NCBI RefSeq assembly: GCF_934294775.1 | Contig: NZ_CAKRAH010000007.1 | Coordinates: forward strand, 1-64,000 | Source of the DNA: an uncultured Dorea sp. | GTDB lineage: Bacteria > Bacillota > Clostridia > Lachnospirales > Lachnospiraceae | Length of the DNA: 64,000 nucleotides | Direction: 5' to 3' | In this document: in pieces, positions 16,045 to 25,529 of the stretch | How positions within the stretch are numbered: position 1 is the stretch's first letter | Layout of the letters: every line of letters begins with the position of its first letter | The notes under the pieces: generated by a model | The model's database searches: none | Told to the model about the DNA's origin: nothing | The model's input: only the letters and a program-made list of their open reading frames with translations | Position numbers and translations under genes: made by a program

Positions 16045-16755
16045 ATGGAGAATGCAATAAAGAACTATGAAGATGTAGACAGTTGGAAGACAATCATGTT
16101 CCTGTATAATTCAGCATTAAAAGAAGTGGGGACAAAGCTGGAGATACTGAATGATGAATTCCAACATGTACATAAATACAACCCGATCGAACACATCAAG
16201 ACAAGAATTAAGACACCGGAAAGTATCGTAAAGAAGCTTCGCAGATACGGTTATGAGATATCGATTGAGAATATGGTGAAGTATATCAATGATATCGCAG
16301 GTGTCAGACTGATCTGTTCATTTACGTCAGATATTTACCGTTTGGCAGAGATGATCGGTAATCAGAGCGATCTGAAAGTATTATCAATCAAAGATTATAT
16401 TAAGAATCCAAAAGAAAGCGGATACAAGAGCTATCATATGCTTGTGTCCGTGCCAATCTTTCTTTCGGACAGTGTAGTGGATACAAAAGTTGAGATACAG
16501 ATCCGGACAATTGCCATGGATTTCTGGGCGAGTCTGGAGCATAAGATTTATTATAAGTTTGAAGGAGATGCACCGGAGTATATCAGCCGGGATCTCAGAG
16601 AATGTGCAGAGATGGTATCGACTCTGGATGAGAAGATGCTGTCGTTAAATGAAGCGATCCAGGAATGCCTGGAGAAGCAGGAAGAGTTAAATATAAGTAC
16701 AAAGACAAAAGAAAATAACCGGCAGGATCAGAGAATCCTGCAAGGACTTGACTGA
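16045..16755 (+). CDS. relQ: Small alarmone synthetase (RelQ-type GTP pyrophosphokinase)
   Basis: A 236-residue protein with a RelA/SpoT synthetase domain only, so it makes (p)ppGpp from ATP and GDP/GTP but lacks the hydrolase domain. Visible motifs are IKTRIKTPESIVKKLRRYGYE, NDIAGVRLICSF, KESGYKSYHMLV and VEIQIRTIAMDFWASLEHKIYYK, covering the substrate-binding and catalytic (Q-R/E) regions at about residues 45-180. The C-terminal tail is helical and charged. The size fits RelQ/YjbM-type synthetases, which act in cell-wall or nutrient stress. It is monocistronic, with its own promoter and terminator. Confidence 0.9.
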   Translation: MENAIKNYEDVDSWKTIMFLYNSALKEVGTKLEILNDEFQHVHKYNPIEHIKTRIKTPESIVKKLRRYGYEISIENMVKYINDIAGVRLICSFTSDIYRLAEMIGNQSDLKVLSIKDYIKNPKESGYKSYHMLVSVPIFLSDSVVDTKVEIQIRTIAMDFWASLEHKIYYKFEGDAPEYISRDLRECAEMVSTLDEKMLSLNEAIQECLEKQEELNISTKTKENNRQDQRILQGLD

Positions 16756-16768
16756 TTTTGAAAATATG

Positions 16769-16791
16769 AGAAGCTGTTAAGAGCAGCTTCT
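16769..16791 (+). terminator. Terminator after relQ
   Basis: AGAAGCTG (16769-16776) pairs with CAGCTTCT (16784-16791) around a 7-base loop, followed by TAATATTTTG. Confidence 0.65.
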
Positions 16792-16925
16792 TAATATTTT
16801 GTGCAATAAGTTGTCGTATATTTTGAAGAAATTTATCAGAGGTCAGACATATTCGTGTGTATAGGAGGTATTGGAAAAAATATAGATAAAACCTATATAT
16901 GATGACAAATATAAAGAATCTCGAT

Positions 16926-16954
16926 TTGAAACCATAGATAAATATTTATATAAT
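16926..16954 (+). promoter_or_regulatory. Promoter of the PHP gene
   Basis: TTGAAA (16926-16931), 17-base spacer, TATAAT (16949-16954), 46 bases upstream of the ATG at 17001. Confidence 0.6.
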
Positions 16955-17000
16955 AAATAGAGAAAAGTAATAAAATATGGTATATAGAAGGAGCCGGAAT

Positions 17001-17669
17001 ATGTTTGTCGATACGCACATGCATGAAATGACTTGTTCGAAAGACAGTTTTCTGAAATTAGAAGAGATGGTAGAGATTGCAAAGGAAAAAGGACTTGGTG
17101 CAATCTGTATTACAGACCATGACGATATGGGGCTGAAAGAATACGCAGCAGCGTATTCAAAGAAGACGGGATTTCCGATTTTTGTCGGAATCGAGTTTTA
17201 TTCCCTGCAGGGGGATATCATAGCATTTGGAATAGAGGAGTATCCAAAGGAAAGGATACCTGCACAGGAATTTATAGATCTGGTGAAAGCCCAGGGGGGA
17301 TTCTGTTTTGCGGCACATCCATTCCGCAATAACAAGCGCGGGCTGGAAGAGAATCTCCGGACGGTAAAGGGTCTGGATGGCCTGGAAGTGCTGAATGGAA
17401 GTACATCTATGGAAGCGTGCCAGAAGGCGGCAAGATATGCGATGGAACTTGGACTTTGTACAATGGGCTCCAGTGACTGTCACGTACCGGAAAAAGTCGG
17501 TGTCTGTGCGACGTGGTTTCCGGATGACATAGAGACAATGGAAGAGTTCATGCAGGCTCTGAAAAAAGGTGGGATGAAGCCGGCGTATTATGCTGACGGA
17601 AAATACCACATACTTGAGGTACAAGAGTACGTGAAAGGAACTCCGGCAATAGGGTTTGGAGTTGTGTAA
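17001..17669 (+). CDS. PHP domain metal-dependent phosphoesterase-like protein
   Basis: A 222-residue PHP-family protein. The metal-binding motif FVDTHMHEMTCSKDS opens the protein (HxH), followed by ICITDHDDMG, the Glu of GIEF, the His of AAHPFR and the terminal GSSDCHVPEKVG, which supply the trinuclear metal site of TrpH/YciV-like enzymes. The substrate is not predictable; relatives are 3',5'-bisphosphate or small-RNA phosphoesterases. ATG 17001 follows AGAAGGAG at 16986-16993; the frame opens earlier at 16977. It is a single gene, unrelated in sequence to its neighbours. Confidence 0.85.
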   Translation: MFVDTHMHEMTCSKDSFLKLEEMVEIAKEKGLGAICITDHDDMGLKEYAAAYSKKTGFPIFVGIEFYSLQGDIIAFGIEEYPKERIPAQEFIDLVKAQGGFCFAAHPFRNNKRGLEENLRTVKGLDGLEVLNGSTSMEACQKAARYAMELGLCTMGSSDCHVPEKVGVCATWFPDDIETMEEFMQALKKGGMKPAYYADGKYHILEVQEYVKGTPAIGFGVV

Positions 17670-17819
17670 CTGCAGGCAACGATGCATTGCTGTGTGAGTA
17701 GTATTTTCACATACTTTTATATAATTATCTAAAATATATATTTACCTTTTCCATAATCGGTGATAGAATATTTCTATATGTGCTGACTGTGAAAAAGGTG
17801 ATAGAAAGGTGGAATCATC

Positions 17820-18425
17820 ATGATTACAGTTAACGCTATGGGTGATAATTGTCCGATCCCGGTTATTAAAACCAAAAAGGCAATGGCAGCACTGACTGGA
17901 CCAGAGACGATTGAAGTTCTGGTTGATAATGAGATTGCAGTGCAGAATGTAACAAAGATGGCATCTAGCTCAGGTGGAAAAGTAACTTCTGAAAAATTGG
18001 GGGATGCCGAGTATAAAGTTACAATTGAAATGGAAGGCGCACCGGCAGCAGAAGAAGCAGAAGTAACTTGTGCACCGGATGCAAGAGACAATACAGTCGT
18101 TGTAATTTCTTCTGACCGTATGGGATCTGGAAATGATGAATTGGGTAAAGTACTGATTAAAGGATTTATCTTTGCAGTAACACAGCTTGATACATTGCCA
18201 AAGACTATGCTCTTCTATAATGGCGGGGCAACTTTGACAACAGAAGGTTCTGATTCACTGGAAGATCTGAAATCTCTGGAAGCCCAGGGAGTTGAGATCA
18301 TGACATGTGGAACCTGTCTGGATTACTATGGTCTGAAAGAAAAACTGGCAGTTGGTACAGTTACAAATATGTACAGCATTGTTGAGACAATGGCAAAAGC
18401 AGGAAGAATTATCAGACCATCATAA
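17820..18425 (+). CDS. yedF: YedF-type selenium metabolism protein
   Basis: A 201-residue two-domain protein. The N-terminus (1-70) is a TusA/SirA-like sulfurtransferase domain with the NCPIPVIKTKKAM motif. The C-terminus (about 90-200) is DsrE-like, with VVISSDRMG, LFYNGGATL and a cysteine pair in GTCLDYYG. Proteins of this type (selenium metabolism protein YedF) are found next to selD in selenium-using bacteria and probably handle persulfide or selenide carriers before selenophosphate synthesis; the exact chemistry is unresolved. Here it heads the selenium locus, with GGTGGAATCATC before the ATG and a terminator after it. Confidence 0.88.
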   Translation: MITVNAMGDNCPIPVIKTKKAMAALTGPETIEVLVDNEIAVQNVTKMASSSGGKVTSEKLGDAEYKVTIEMEGAPAAEEAEVTCAPDARDNTVVVISSDRMGSGNDELGKVLIKGFIFAVTQLDTLPKTMLFYNGGATLTTEGSDSLEDLKSLEAQGVEIMTCGTCLDYYGLKEKLAVGTVTNMYSIVETMAKAGRIIRPS

Positions 18426-18445
18426 ATTTACACATAACTGGATAC

Positions 18446-18485
18446 AAAGCCGGATTCCTGAAATATACAATGGGGTTCCGGCTTT
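18446..18485 (+). terminator. Terminator between yedF and selD
   Basis: AAAGCCGGA (18446-18454) pairs with TCCGGCTTT (18477-18485), followed by CTTAT. It may allow yedF to be expressed above the rest of the locus. Confidence 0.65.
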
Positions 18486-18587
18486 CTTATACCGTTTGTG
18501 AAAATGTCTGGAAATTCGGTCAGAGAGAAAGCGCACTGGATTGATTTCTGAAAATGGTATGAGAAAACAGGAGGAGTAGGAGAAAGA

Positions 18588-19628
18588 ATGAAATCAGATG
18601 TAAAGTTAACAAGTTTAAGCAAAACAGCAGGGTGAGCGGCTAAAATTGGTCCAGAGACCCTTGCTCAGGTTCTGAGTAAGCTGCCAAAATTTGAGGATGA
18701 CAATTTAATAGTAGGAATCGAGACTTCCGATGATGCTGCCATCTACAAAGTGACAGATGATATTGCGATGATTCAGACGGTTGATTTCTTCACTCCGATT
18801 GTAGATGATCCATATATGTTTGGCCAGATCGCTGCAGCCAATTCGCTGAGTGATGTATGGGCAATGGGAGGAGAACCTGCGGTGGCACTCAATATCGTAG
18901 GTTTCCCGAACTGTCTGGATCCGGCAATCCTTGGAGATATCCTTGCCGGAGGAGCAGACAAAGTAAAAGAAGCAGGTGCAGTATTAGTTGGAGGTCATTC
19001 GGTGCAGGATGATGAGCCAAAATACGGCCTCTGCGTATCGGGATTCGTTCATCCGGATAAGATATTTAAAAACTACGGATGCAGACCTGGTGATATATTG
19101 ATTCTTACAAAACAGATCGGAAGTGGTATCGTGAATACGGCGATCAAGGCAGAGATGGCATCACCATCTGCAATTCGCGAGGCACAGACGGTTATGGCGT
19201 CCTTGAATAAGATAGGTAAGCAGGTTGTTGAAAAGTATGACGTATCTGCATGTACGGATATCACAGGATTCGGACTGCTTGGACACTGCGTTGAGATGGC
19301 AGAAGCCAGTGACGTGACATTTGAACTCAGTGTAACGGACATTGCATATCTTCAGGATGCATTTGACTATGCGAAGATGGGACTGGTTCCGGCAGGCGCA
19401 TATAAGAACAAGCGATATTCGATTAACAGAGTGGAAGTAGGGTCAGTCAATGAGACCTATCTGGATCTACTGTACGATCCACAGACTTCCGGAGGACTTC
19501 TTATCAGCGTATCTCCAAAAGAGTATGACAGCATGATGAGAGACTTTAAGGCGGCAGGACTTGATACAACCGTTTCGGTAATCGGAACAGTTGCGCCAAA
19601 GAGTGATAAACTGATCCGGTTATTCTAA
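18588..19628 (+). CDS. selD: Selenide, water dikinase, selenoprotein form
   Basis: A 346-residue SelD that makes selenophosphate from selenide and ATP. Its catalytic residue is encoded by TGA (18633-18635, residue 16), in the context KTAG-U-AAKIGP, the family's (C/U)GAK motif. The frame continues without break to 19628. I chose ATG 18588, which follows GGAGGAGTAGGAG. A hairpin GGTC-CAGA-GACC begins 13 bases after the TGA and is a candidate bacterial SECIS. Later motifs include ETSDDAAIY, TVDFFTPIVDDPY, GHSVQDDEPKYG and DPQTSGGLL. It needs selenocysteine to be made, so it depends on its own product, as in several clostridia and other selenium users. Confidence 0.95.
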
Positions 19629-19640
19629 GAAAAAAGAATA

Positions 19641-19660
19641 TTTACTGTATGAACAGTAAT
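19641..19660. repeat. Short palindrome related to the dispersed 31-bp element
   Basis: TTACTGT and ACAGTAA flank four bases between selD and selA. It shares the TTACTGT/ACAGTAA arms of the copies at 7936, 15100 and 26638 but lacks the long spacer. Confidence 0.4.
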
Positions 19661-19685
19661 GAAGAATGACAGGATGGAGAATAAG

Positions 19686-21098
19686 ATGAATAAGAATTTG
19701 TTATACAGGAGTATACCAAAGGTGGATGTACTTCTGGCTGATGAAGGAATCAAAGTATTGATCGGGACATATAGCCGTGAAAGCGTGATGGAAGCCATTC
19801 ATATAGAGATGGAAAAGCTGCGTGCTTTCATTGGCAGATGTGAAGATGAAGAGAGTGCAAAGCAACAGATTGCTTTGTTAAATGAGAATATTGCCGGAAA
19901 TGTTTCTGCAATGCATACACCAAACATGAAAAAGGTGATTAATGGAACAGGAACTATTCTGCATACGAATCTTGGACGTGCGCCGATCAGCTACGAGCAT
20001 ATGATGAAGGCGGCTGAGATTGTCAGCGGATATTCCAATCTGGAGTATAATCTGGAGGCGGGAAGAAGAGGAGAGCGTTATTCTCATTTCGAAAAATTAT
20101 TATGCAAGCTTACTGGTGCGGAAGCTGCCATGGCAGTTAATAATAATGCATCGTCTGTGCTTCTGATTTTAAGTTCACTTGCAAAAGGCGGGGAATGTAT
20201 CGTATCCCGTGGCGAACTGATCGAGATTGGTGGGAAGTTCAGAATTCCAGACGTTATGGAGCAAAGCGGTGCGAGCCTTGTAGAAGTCGGAACGACGAAT
20301 AAGACACATTATGAAGATTATGAAGACGCAATCACAGAAGATACCAAAGCCCTTTTAAAAGTACACACAAGTAATTACCGGATTGTTGGGTTTACAGAGA
20401 GTGTAGGGATTGAAGAACTGGTTCCGATTGCGAAAAAGCATGATATTCCGGTGGTCGAAGACCTGGGAAGCGGTGTTCTGATCGATCTGGAAAAATATGG
20501 CCTGACACATGAACCGACCGTACAGGAATCAATCGCACATGGGGCAGACGTGGTATGCTTCAGCGGGGACAAACTTCTTGGAGGACCGCAGGCGGGCATC
20601 ATCATCGGTAAGAAAAAATATATCGACATGATGAAAAAGAACCAGCTGACAAGAGCGCTGCGTATTGATAAGTTTACAGCGGCAGCACTTGAGATGGTAT
20701 TAATGGAATACCTTTCTGAAGAGACCGCTGTTCAGAACATTCCGGTTCTGCGTATGATCGCAAGACCGTTAGAAGAGATTGAAAAAGAGGCCAGAAGTTT
20801 TGCAAGAATCCTGCGTAATACAGGAATGAATGCAGGCATTCAGGTAGTACCTTGCGAATCACAGATTGGTGGAGGATCACTTCCGTTAGAAAGAATGGAA
20901 AGCCGTGCGGTATCCATTCAGCCGGAAAGTATGAGTGTGCCGGAGATGGAAGAAAAGATGAGACATCTGGAAGTGCCAGTCATTCCAAGAACGATCAATG
21001 ACAGCATCTGTCTGGATATCAGAACCATAGAACGTAAGGACTATAAGATGATTGCTTTGGAATTATCGGAATTATTAGGAAAAAAAGAAGAACGGTAG
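19686..21098 (+). CDS. selA: L-seryl-tRNA(Sec) selenium transferase
   Basis: A 470-residue PLP enzyme that converts Ser-tRNA(Sec) to Sec-tRNA(Sec) using selenophosphate. The N-terminal part (RSIPKVDVLL...) binds tRNA. The core has INGTGTILHTNLGRAP, AAMAVNNNASSVLL, the ELIEIGGKFRIPDVM element, VVEDLGSGVL and CFSGDKLLGGPQAG, with PLP lysine Lys296. Length fits the family. The ATG at 19686 has GGATGGAG at 19672-19679; in-frame ATGs at 19659 and 19674 are alternatives. selB follows 12 bases after its stop. Confidence 0.95.
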   Translation: MNKNLLYRSIPKVDVLLADEGIKVLIGTYSRESVMEAIHIEMEKLRAFIGRCEDEESAKQQIALLNENIAGNVSAMHTPNMKKVINGTGTILHTNLGRAPISYEHMMKAAEIVSGYSNLEYNLEAGRRGERYSHFEKLLCKLTGAEAAMAVNNNASSVLLILSSLAKGGECIVSRGELIEIGGKFRIPDVMEQSGASLVEVGTTNKTHYEDYEDAITEDTKALLKVHTSNYRIVGFTESVGIEELVPIAKKHDIPVVEDLGSGVLIDLEKYGLTHEPTVQESIAHGADVVCFSGDKLLGGPQAGIIIGKKKYIDMMKKNQLTRALRIDKFTAAALEMVLMEYLSEETAVQNIPVLRMIARPLEEIEKEARSFARILRNTGMNAGIQVVPCESQIGGGSLPLERMESRAVSIQPESMSVPEMEEKMRHLEVPVIPRTINDSICLDIRTIERKDYKMIALELSELLGKKEER

Positions 21099-21110
21099 GT
21101 GCGAAGGGCT

Positions 21111-23024
21111 ATGAAGAATATTATTATCGGAACAGCCGGACACATTGATCATGGTAAGACAACCCTGATCAAAGCACTGACCGGCAGAAATACAGACCGC
21201 TGGGAAGAAGAACAGCGAAGAGGAATCACGATTGATCTGGGATTCACATATTTTGATCTGCCAGGTGGAGACCGGGCGGGCATCATCGATGTACCGGGCC
21301 ATGAAAAATTTATCAACAACATGGTGGCCGGTGTAGTCGGTATGGATCTGGTACTCCTTGTAATTGCAGCAGATGAAGGAATCATGCCGCAGACCAGGGA
21401 ACACATGGATATCCTGAACCTTCTTGGAATTGAGAAGAGTATCATCGTGCTGAATAAATGTGATCTCGTAGATGAAGAATGGCTTGAAATGATGGAAGAA
21501 GATATAAGAGAAGAACTTTCAGGCACATTTCTTGAGAAGGCACCTCTTGTAAAAGTGTCTGCAGCGACAGGCACTGGTCTTGAAGAGCTGATAAAAGAGA
21601 TCGAACATCAGACCAGGGATGAAGTGGTACAAAAAGATATCCATACGATTCCACGACTTCCGATAGACAGAGTATTTACCCTGTCTGGATTTGGAACCAT
21701 CATTACCGGAACGCTGGTATCGGGAACCATTTCCAAAGAAGATACGCTTCAGATGTATCCGGTTGGAAAAGAATGCAAGATCCGGAGTATACAGGTCCAT
21801 GGAGAAGACAGAAAAGAGTGCTATGCCGGACAGCGTGTGGCGATTAATCTTTCGAATGTCAAGAAGAAAGAGATTAAACGAGGCTGCGTACTGGCACCGC
21901 CGGACAGTATGAAAAATACAGATTTACTGGATGTGAAACTGAATGTACTTGATTCGTCTGTGAGAATACTGACCAATCATACGAGACTTCATTTCTTCAC
22001 CGGAACCAGTGAAGTATTATGCCGTGCAGTTCTTCTGGATAAAGAAGAGATCGGACCAGGCGAGAGCGGATATGTGCAGCTTCGGATGGAAGAAGAAGTT
22101 GCGGTAAGACGTGGCGATAAATTCGTAGTCCGTTTTTATTCTCCGATGGAGACGATTGGAGGCGGAGTAGTACTGGAACCAAATCCGAAAATAAAAAGGC
22201 GCTTCCAGCCGGAGGTAATCGAAGAACTGAAGAGAAAAGAAGAAGGTTCTTCCGCAGACGTGATCGAGATGCATGTCAAGAGCCATGCTGACACACTGAT
22301 TACGGTCTCTGAGCTTGCAAAGCTTACGGCTCTTTCGCCGGAGGAAGTGGAGCAGGATGTGAAAGAACTGGAAGAGCAGGGAAGCATCTATGTATTCCCG
22401 ATGCGCAAGGACACTTATGTATGGCACAGTGATTCTGCAAGAGAAGCAGAACATACACTGCTTAAGGCATTAAAAGAATATGAAGAGAAGTACCCGTACC
22501 GTTACGGTATGAAAAAAGCAGAGGTGCAGACCACATATTTTAAAAAGATAAAACCGAATGTATATGATAAGATTCTTACACTTCTGGAAGAAAAAGGAAG
22601 CATTAAGAGAATAGACGAATTCCTGTGTACGACCGAATATGAAGTGCGCAAAGATAAGATCTATGATAAAGTGTCGAAGATCATGCTGGATACATTCGGA
22701 AAAGCAAAATTTGATTTTGCAAGATATTCGGAGATTACCTGTAAAGATGTATCGCAGGATATCATGGATGATATTCTGAATATTTTATTGGAAGAAAAGC
22801 AGATTGTAAAAATAAATGATGAAATGTATACGCTGACCTCTTACATGGAGACCGCAAAAGAGAAGATCAGAGAACATCTGAAGGATGATCCGCTGATTAC
22901 GATCGCACAGGTAAGAGATATGTTTGAGACCAGCAGAAAAAGTGCAAAACCTATTCTTGAATATATGGATAGTATTAAGGTAACCAAAAAAACAGGAGCA
23001 GAGAGCGAAAGGGTGGCATACTAA
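21111..23024 (+). CDS. selB: Selenocysteine-specific elongation factor
   Basis: A 637-residue translational GTPase that carries Sec-tRNA(Sec) to SECIS-bearing UGA codons. It has the G1 motif GHIDHGKTT (10-18), RGITIDLGF, DVPGHE and NKCD, an EF-Tu-like domain II/III (about 180-340), and C-terminal winged-helix repeats (about 350-630) that bind the SECIS hairpin. Full length for the family. ATG 21111 comes 12 bases after the selA stop; the GTG at 21099 is an unlikely earlier start. Together with selD and selA it makes the classic Sec triad. Confidence 0.95.
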   Translation: MKNIIIGTAGHIDHGKTTLIKALTGRNTDRWEEEQRRGITIDLGFTYFDLPGGDRAGIIDVPGHEKFINNMVAGVVGMDLVLLVIAADEGIMPQTREHMDILNLLGIEKSIIVLNKCDLVDEEWLEMMEEDIREELSGTFLEKAPLVKVSAATGTGLEELIKEIEHQTRDEVVQKDIHTIPRLPIDRVFTLSGFGTIITGTLVSGTISKEDTLQMYPVGKECKIRSIQVHGEDRKECYAGQRVAINLSNVKKKEIKRGCVLAPPDSMKNTDLLDVKLNVLDSSVRILTNHTRLHFFTGTSEVLCRAVLLDKEEIGPGESGYVQLRMEEEVAVRRGDKFVVRFYSPMETIGGGVVLEPNPKIKRRFQPEVIEELKRKEEGSSADVIEMHVKSHADTLITVSELAKLTALSPEEVEQDVKELEEQGSIYVFPMRKDTYVWHSDSAREAEHTLLKALKEYEEKYPYRYGMKKAEVQTTYFKKIKPNVYDKILTLLEEKGSIKRIDEFLCTTEYEVRKDKIYDKVSKIMLDTFGKAKFDFARYSEITCKDVSQDIMDDILNILLEEKQIVKINDEMYTLTSYMETAKEKIREHLKDDPLITIAQVRDMFETSRKSAKPILEYMDSIKVTKKTGAESERVAY

Positions 23025-23935
23025 TGAATTTGAAACAATTAGAAGCTTTCGTTCAGGTAGCAGAGGGAGGCAGTTTTTCTAAGGCAGCAAAACAGCTGTT
23101 CCTGACACAGCCGACCATCAGTGCACATATTTCGTCACTGGAAAAAGAACTGAATGCAAGGCTTTTTGTAAGAAATACAAAAGAAGTAAAATTATCAGAC
23201 GATGGAAAAGATCTGTACCGTTATGCAAGACAGATCATTGATCTTCAGAAAAAGATTGAAGAAAGATTTACGACAGGAAAAGAAGAGAGCAAGCACTTGA
23301 TCACGATTGCTGCATCAACGATTCCTGCGCAGTACTTACTTCCGAAGATTCTGTTAAGATTCAATGAAAAATATCCAAAAGAACAGGTAAAACTTCTGGA
23401 GACAGACAGCAGCAAGGTGGTTATGCAGATTATTGACCATATGGCAGATGTAGGATTTACCGGAACAGTTCTGGAGAAAAAGCATTGCAAATACATTCCG
23501 TTTTATAAGGATGAGCTTGTTGTGATCACTCCGAATAACGAAAAGTATCAGAAACTAAAAGAACTGATGGAAGATGATATCAGCTGGATCTGTACGGAGC
23601 ACCTGATTATGAGAGAAGAAGGATCAGGCACGAGAAAAGAGGCAGGAAAGCAGCTTAAGAATGGCGGGATCAATCTTGATAAATTAAAGATCATAGCAAG
23701 TATTGAGAATCAGGAGACGATTAAAAAATCTGTAAAACAGGGAATGGGTATTTCTATTATATCCAGACTTGCGGCAGAAGACGAGGTGAAATCAGGCGGT
23801 CTTCTGGCATTTCCGATTCCAAAAGCAGATCAGGGACGGGATATCAATCTTGTATACAATAAGAATTATCAGATGTCAAAGAGTGCTGAGCGCTTCGTGA
23901 AGGTAGTAAAAGAAGTATATGGGATTGAGGAATAG
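23024..23935 (+). CDS. LysR-family regulator linked to selenium genes
   Basis: A 303-residue LysR-type regulator. An N-terminal winged helix-turn-helix (MNLKQLEAFVQVAEGGSFSKAAKQLFLTQPTIS, split) is followed by a periplasmic-binding-protein-like effector domain (about 90-300). It overlaps the selB stop by one base (TAATG), so it is part of the sel operon. LysR proteins of this position are annotated as selenium metabolism-associated regulators; a role in tuning sel or sulfur/selenium uptake genes is inferred. The effector is unknown. Confidence 0.85.
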   Translation: MNLKQLEAFVQVAEGGSFSKAAKQLFLTQPTISAHISSLEKELNARLFVRNTKEVKLSDDGKDLYRYARQIIDLQKKIEERFTTGKEESKHLITIAASTIPAQYLLPKILLRFNEKYPKEQVKLLETDSSKVVMQIIDHMADVGFTGTVLEKKHCKYIPFYKDELVVITPNNEKYQKLKELMEDDISWICTEHLIMREEGSGTRKEAGKQLKNGGINLDKLKIIASIENQETIKKSVKQGMGISIISRLAAEDEVKSGGLLAFPIPKADQGRDINLVYNKNYQMSKSAERFVKVVKEVYGIEE

Positions 23936-24263
23936 ATAACCTGAAATACGCTTTCTGGTGTACCGGAATTTTGAAAAAGATAATCATAAGAAAAACCCAC
24001 GACATCTATAGAAAACAACTATGAATGCCGTGGGTTTATGTAATGTTTCAATTAGACGAAAAGAAGAAAAAGGAATATACTGGAAACATATGACGGAAGG
24101 AAACATACGGGGGAATATGTAAACTTTCAGGATACGGAAAATGTTCGTGTAATGCCGTCGGGAGAAAGGGAAAGATATCATGATATCTGAAGAAAAACGG
24201 AGATGGTGTGAAACGATGTTTATATTGGAATCATATGTGGTCAGATAACAGGAGGGCACAGAT
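23936..24263. other. Spacer between the LysR gene and the cysteine desulfurase
   Basis: About 330 bases without a gene. It opens with a terminator (see 23993-24037). The remainder is A/G-rich with scattered small palindromes such as GATATCATGATATC (24174-24187), which could be an operator. The promoter of the desulfurase-yedE unit is expected here, but I cannot point to a convincing -35/-10 pair. Confidence 0.4.
23993..24037 (+). terminator. Terminator of the sel operon
   Basis: AAACCCACG (23993-24001) pairs with CGTGGGTTT (24029-24037); flanking ACAT/ATGC extends it partly. It lies about 60 bases after the LysR stop. Confidence 0.7.
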
Positions 24264-25403
24264 ATGATATATATGGATAATGCGGCAACGACGATGCACA
24301 AGCCACAGGAAGTGATTGATGCGGTGGTAAGTGCGATGGGATCGATGGGGAATGCTGGAAGAGGTGCAAGCGAGGCTGCGCTTAGTGCGTCGAGAATCAT
24401 CTATGATACGAGGGACAGACTTGCAAAATTATTTCATGCAGAAGATGCAAGACAGATTGCTTTTACTGCGAATTCGACAGAAAGTTTGAATATTGCAATA
24501 AAAGGCATTCTGGAACCGGGAGATCATGTAATTACGACGGTTTTGGAACATAATTCGGTTCTCAGACCATTGTATGAGATGGAAAAAAGAGGCGTAGAGC
24601 TTTCAATCGTGGGATGTGACGAAAAAGGAATGCCGGATCTTGCACAGATGGAACAGGCAGTCAAAGAGAATACGAAGATGATCGTCTGTACAAATGGATC
24701 GAATCTTACAGGGAATTATATAGATGTATCTGTAATCGGTGATATAGCGCACCGTCATGGTGTATTATTCGCAGTGGATGCGTCCCAGACGGCTGGAGTA
24801 TTTCCGATTGATGTGCAGAAGATGCAGATTGATATTTTATGTTTTACCGGTCATAAGGGGCTTCTCGGGCCACAGGGAACCGGTGGAATCTATGTAAAAG
24901 AAGGGGTAAAACTTAAGCCGCTTAAGACCGGTGGAAGCGGAATCCAGACATATAGCAAAGAACATCCGGTGCAGATGCCGACGGCTTTGGAGGCAGGAAC
25001 TCTGAACGGGCATGGGATTGCAGGACTGCATGCAGCACTTGGATATCTGGAAAAGGAAGGAATTGATAACATCCGCAAAAAAGAAAATGAACTGATGTGG
25101 AGATTCTACAACGGGGTAAAAGATGTCCCGGGCGTTAAGGTCTATGGGGATTACAGTCAGAAAGAACGCTGTGCGATCGTGACGCTGAACATCGGTGATT
25201 ATGATTCTTCGGAAGTGAGTGATGAGCTTCTTATGGAATATGATATTTCTACCAGGTCGGGAGGGCATTGTGCACCGCTTATGCATGAAGCACTCGGCAC
25301 GGTAGAGCAGGGGGCAGTGAGATTCAGCTTCTCGCATTACAACACGGAGGAAGAAGTGGATACAGCAATAAGAGCAATCCACGAACTGGCAGAAGAACCA
25401 TAA
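24264..25403 (+). CDS. Cysteine desulfurase/selenocysteine lyase-like aminotransferase class V
   Basis: A 379-residue PLP enzyme of the NifS/SufS/CsdA type. Motifs: MIYMDNAATTMHKPQEV at the start, FTANSTESLNIAIKG, the PLP lysine Lys198 in FTGHKGLLGPQGTGG, and the mobile-loop cysteine Cys336 in SGGHCAPLMHEALG. It removes S (or Se) from cysteine (or selenocysteine) as an enzyme-bound persulfide. Because it sits between selDAB and yedE/tusA-like genes, it most likely delivers selenium or persulfide to SelD rather than to iron-sulfur clusters; no iscU or suf gene is near. ATG follows GGAGGGCAC. Confidence 0.88.
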   Translation: MIYMDNAATTMHKPQEVIDAVVSAMGSMGNAGRGASEAALSASRIIYDTRDRLAKLFHAEDARQIAFTANSTESLNIAIKGILEPGDHVITTVLEHNSVLRPLYEMEKRGVELSIVGCDEKGMPDLAQMEQAVKENTKMIVCTNGSNLTGNYIDVSVIGDIAHRHGVLFAVDASQTAGVFPIDVQKMQIDILCFTGHKGLLGPQGTGGIYVKEGVKLKPLKTGGSGIQTYSKEHPVQMPTALEAGTLNGHGIAGLHAALGYLEKEGIDNIRKKENELMWRFYNGVKDVPGVKVYGDYSQKERCAIVTLNIGDYDSSEVSDELLMEYDISTRSGGHCAPLMHEALGTVEQGAVRFSFSHYNTEEEVDTAIRAIHELAEEP

Positions 25404-25529
25404 AACTGCAGAAAAACCGCTTGAAGATCTGTCGTGTACATGAATAAAGGCGGATCGAAAGGGTATGTCAATAACGGTAATAAAGTGGAATATCTTCTGA
25501 AGAATGAGAGGACAGGAGGAATAAAACTT

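Noticed and set aside
18750..19628. Short SelD starting at an internal ATG
   Set aside because: The upstream frame with ribosome binding site and the Sec motif (TGA at 18633) is clearly SelD sequence, so the gene starts at 18588.
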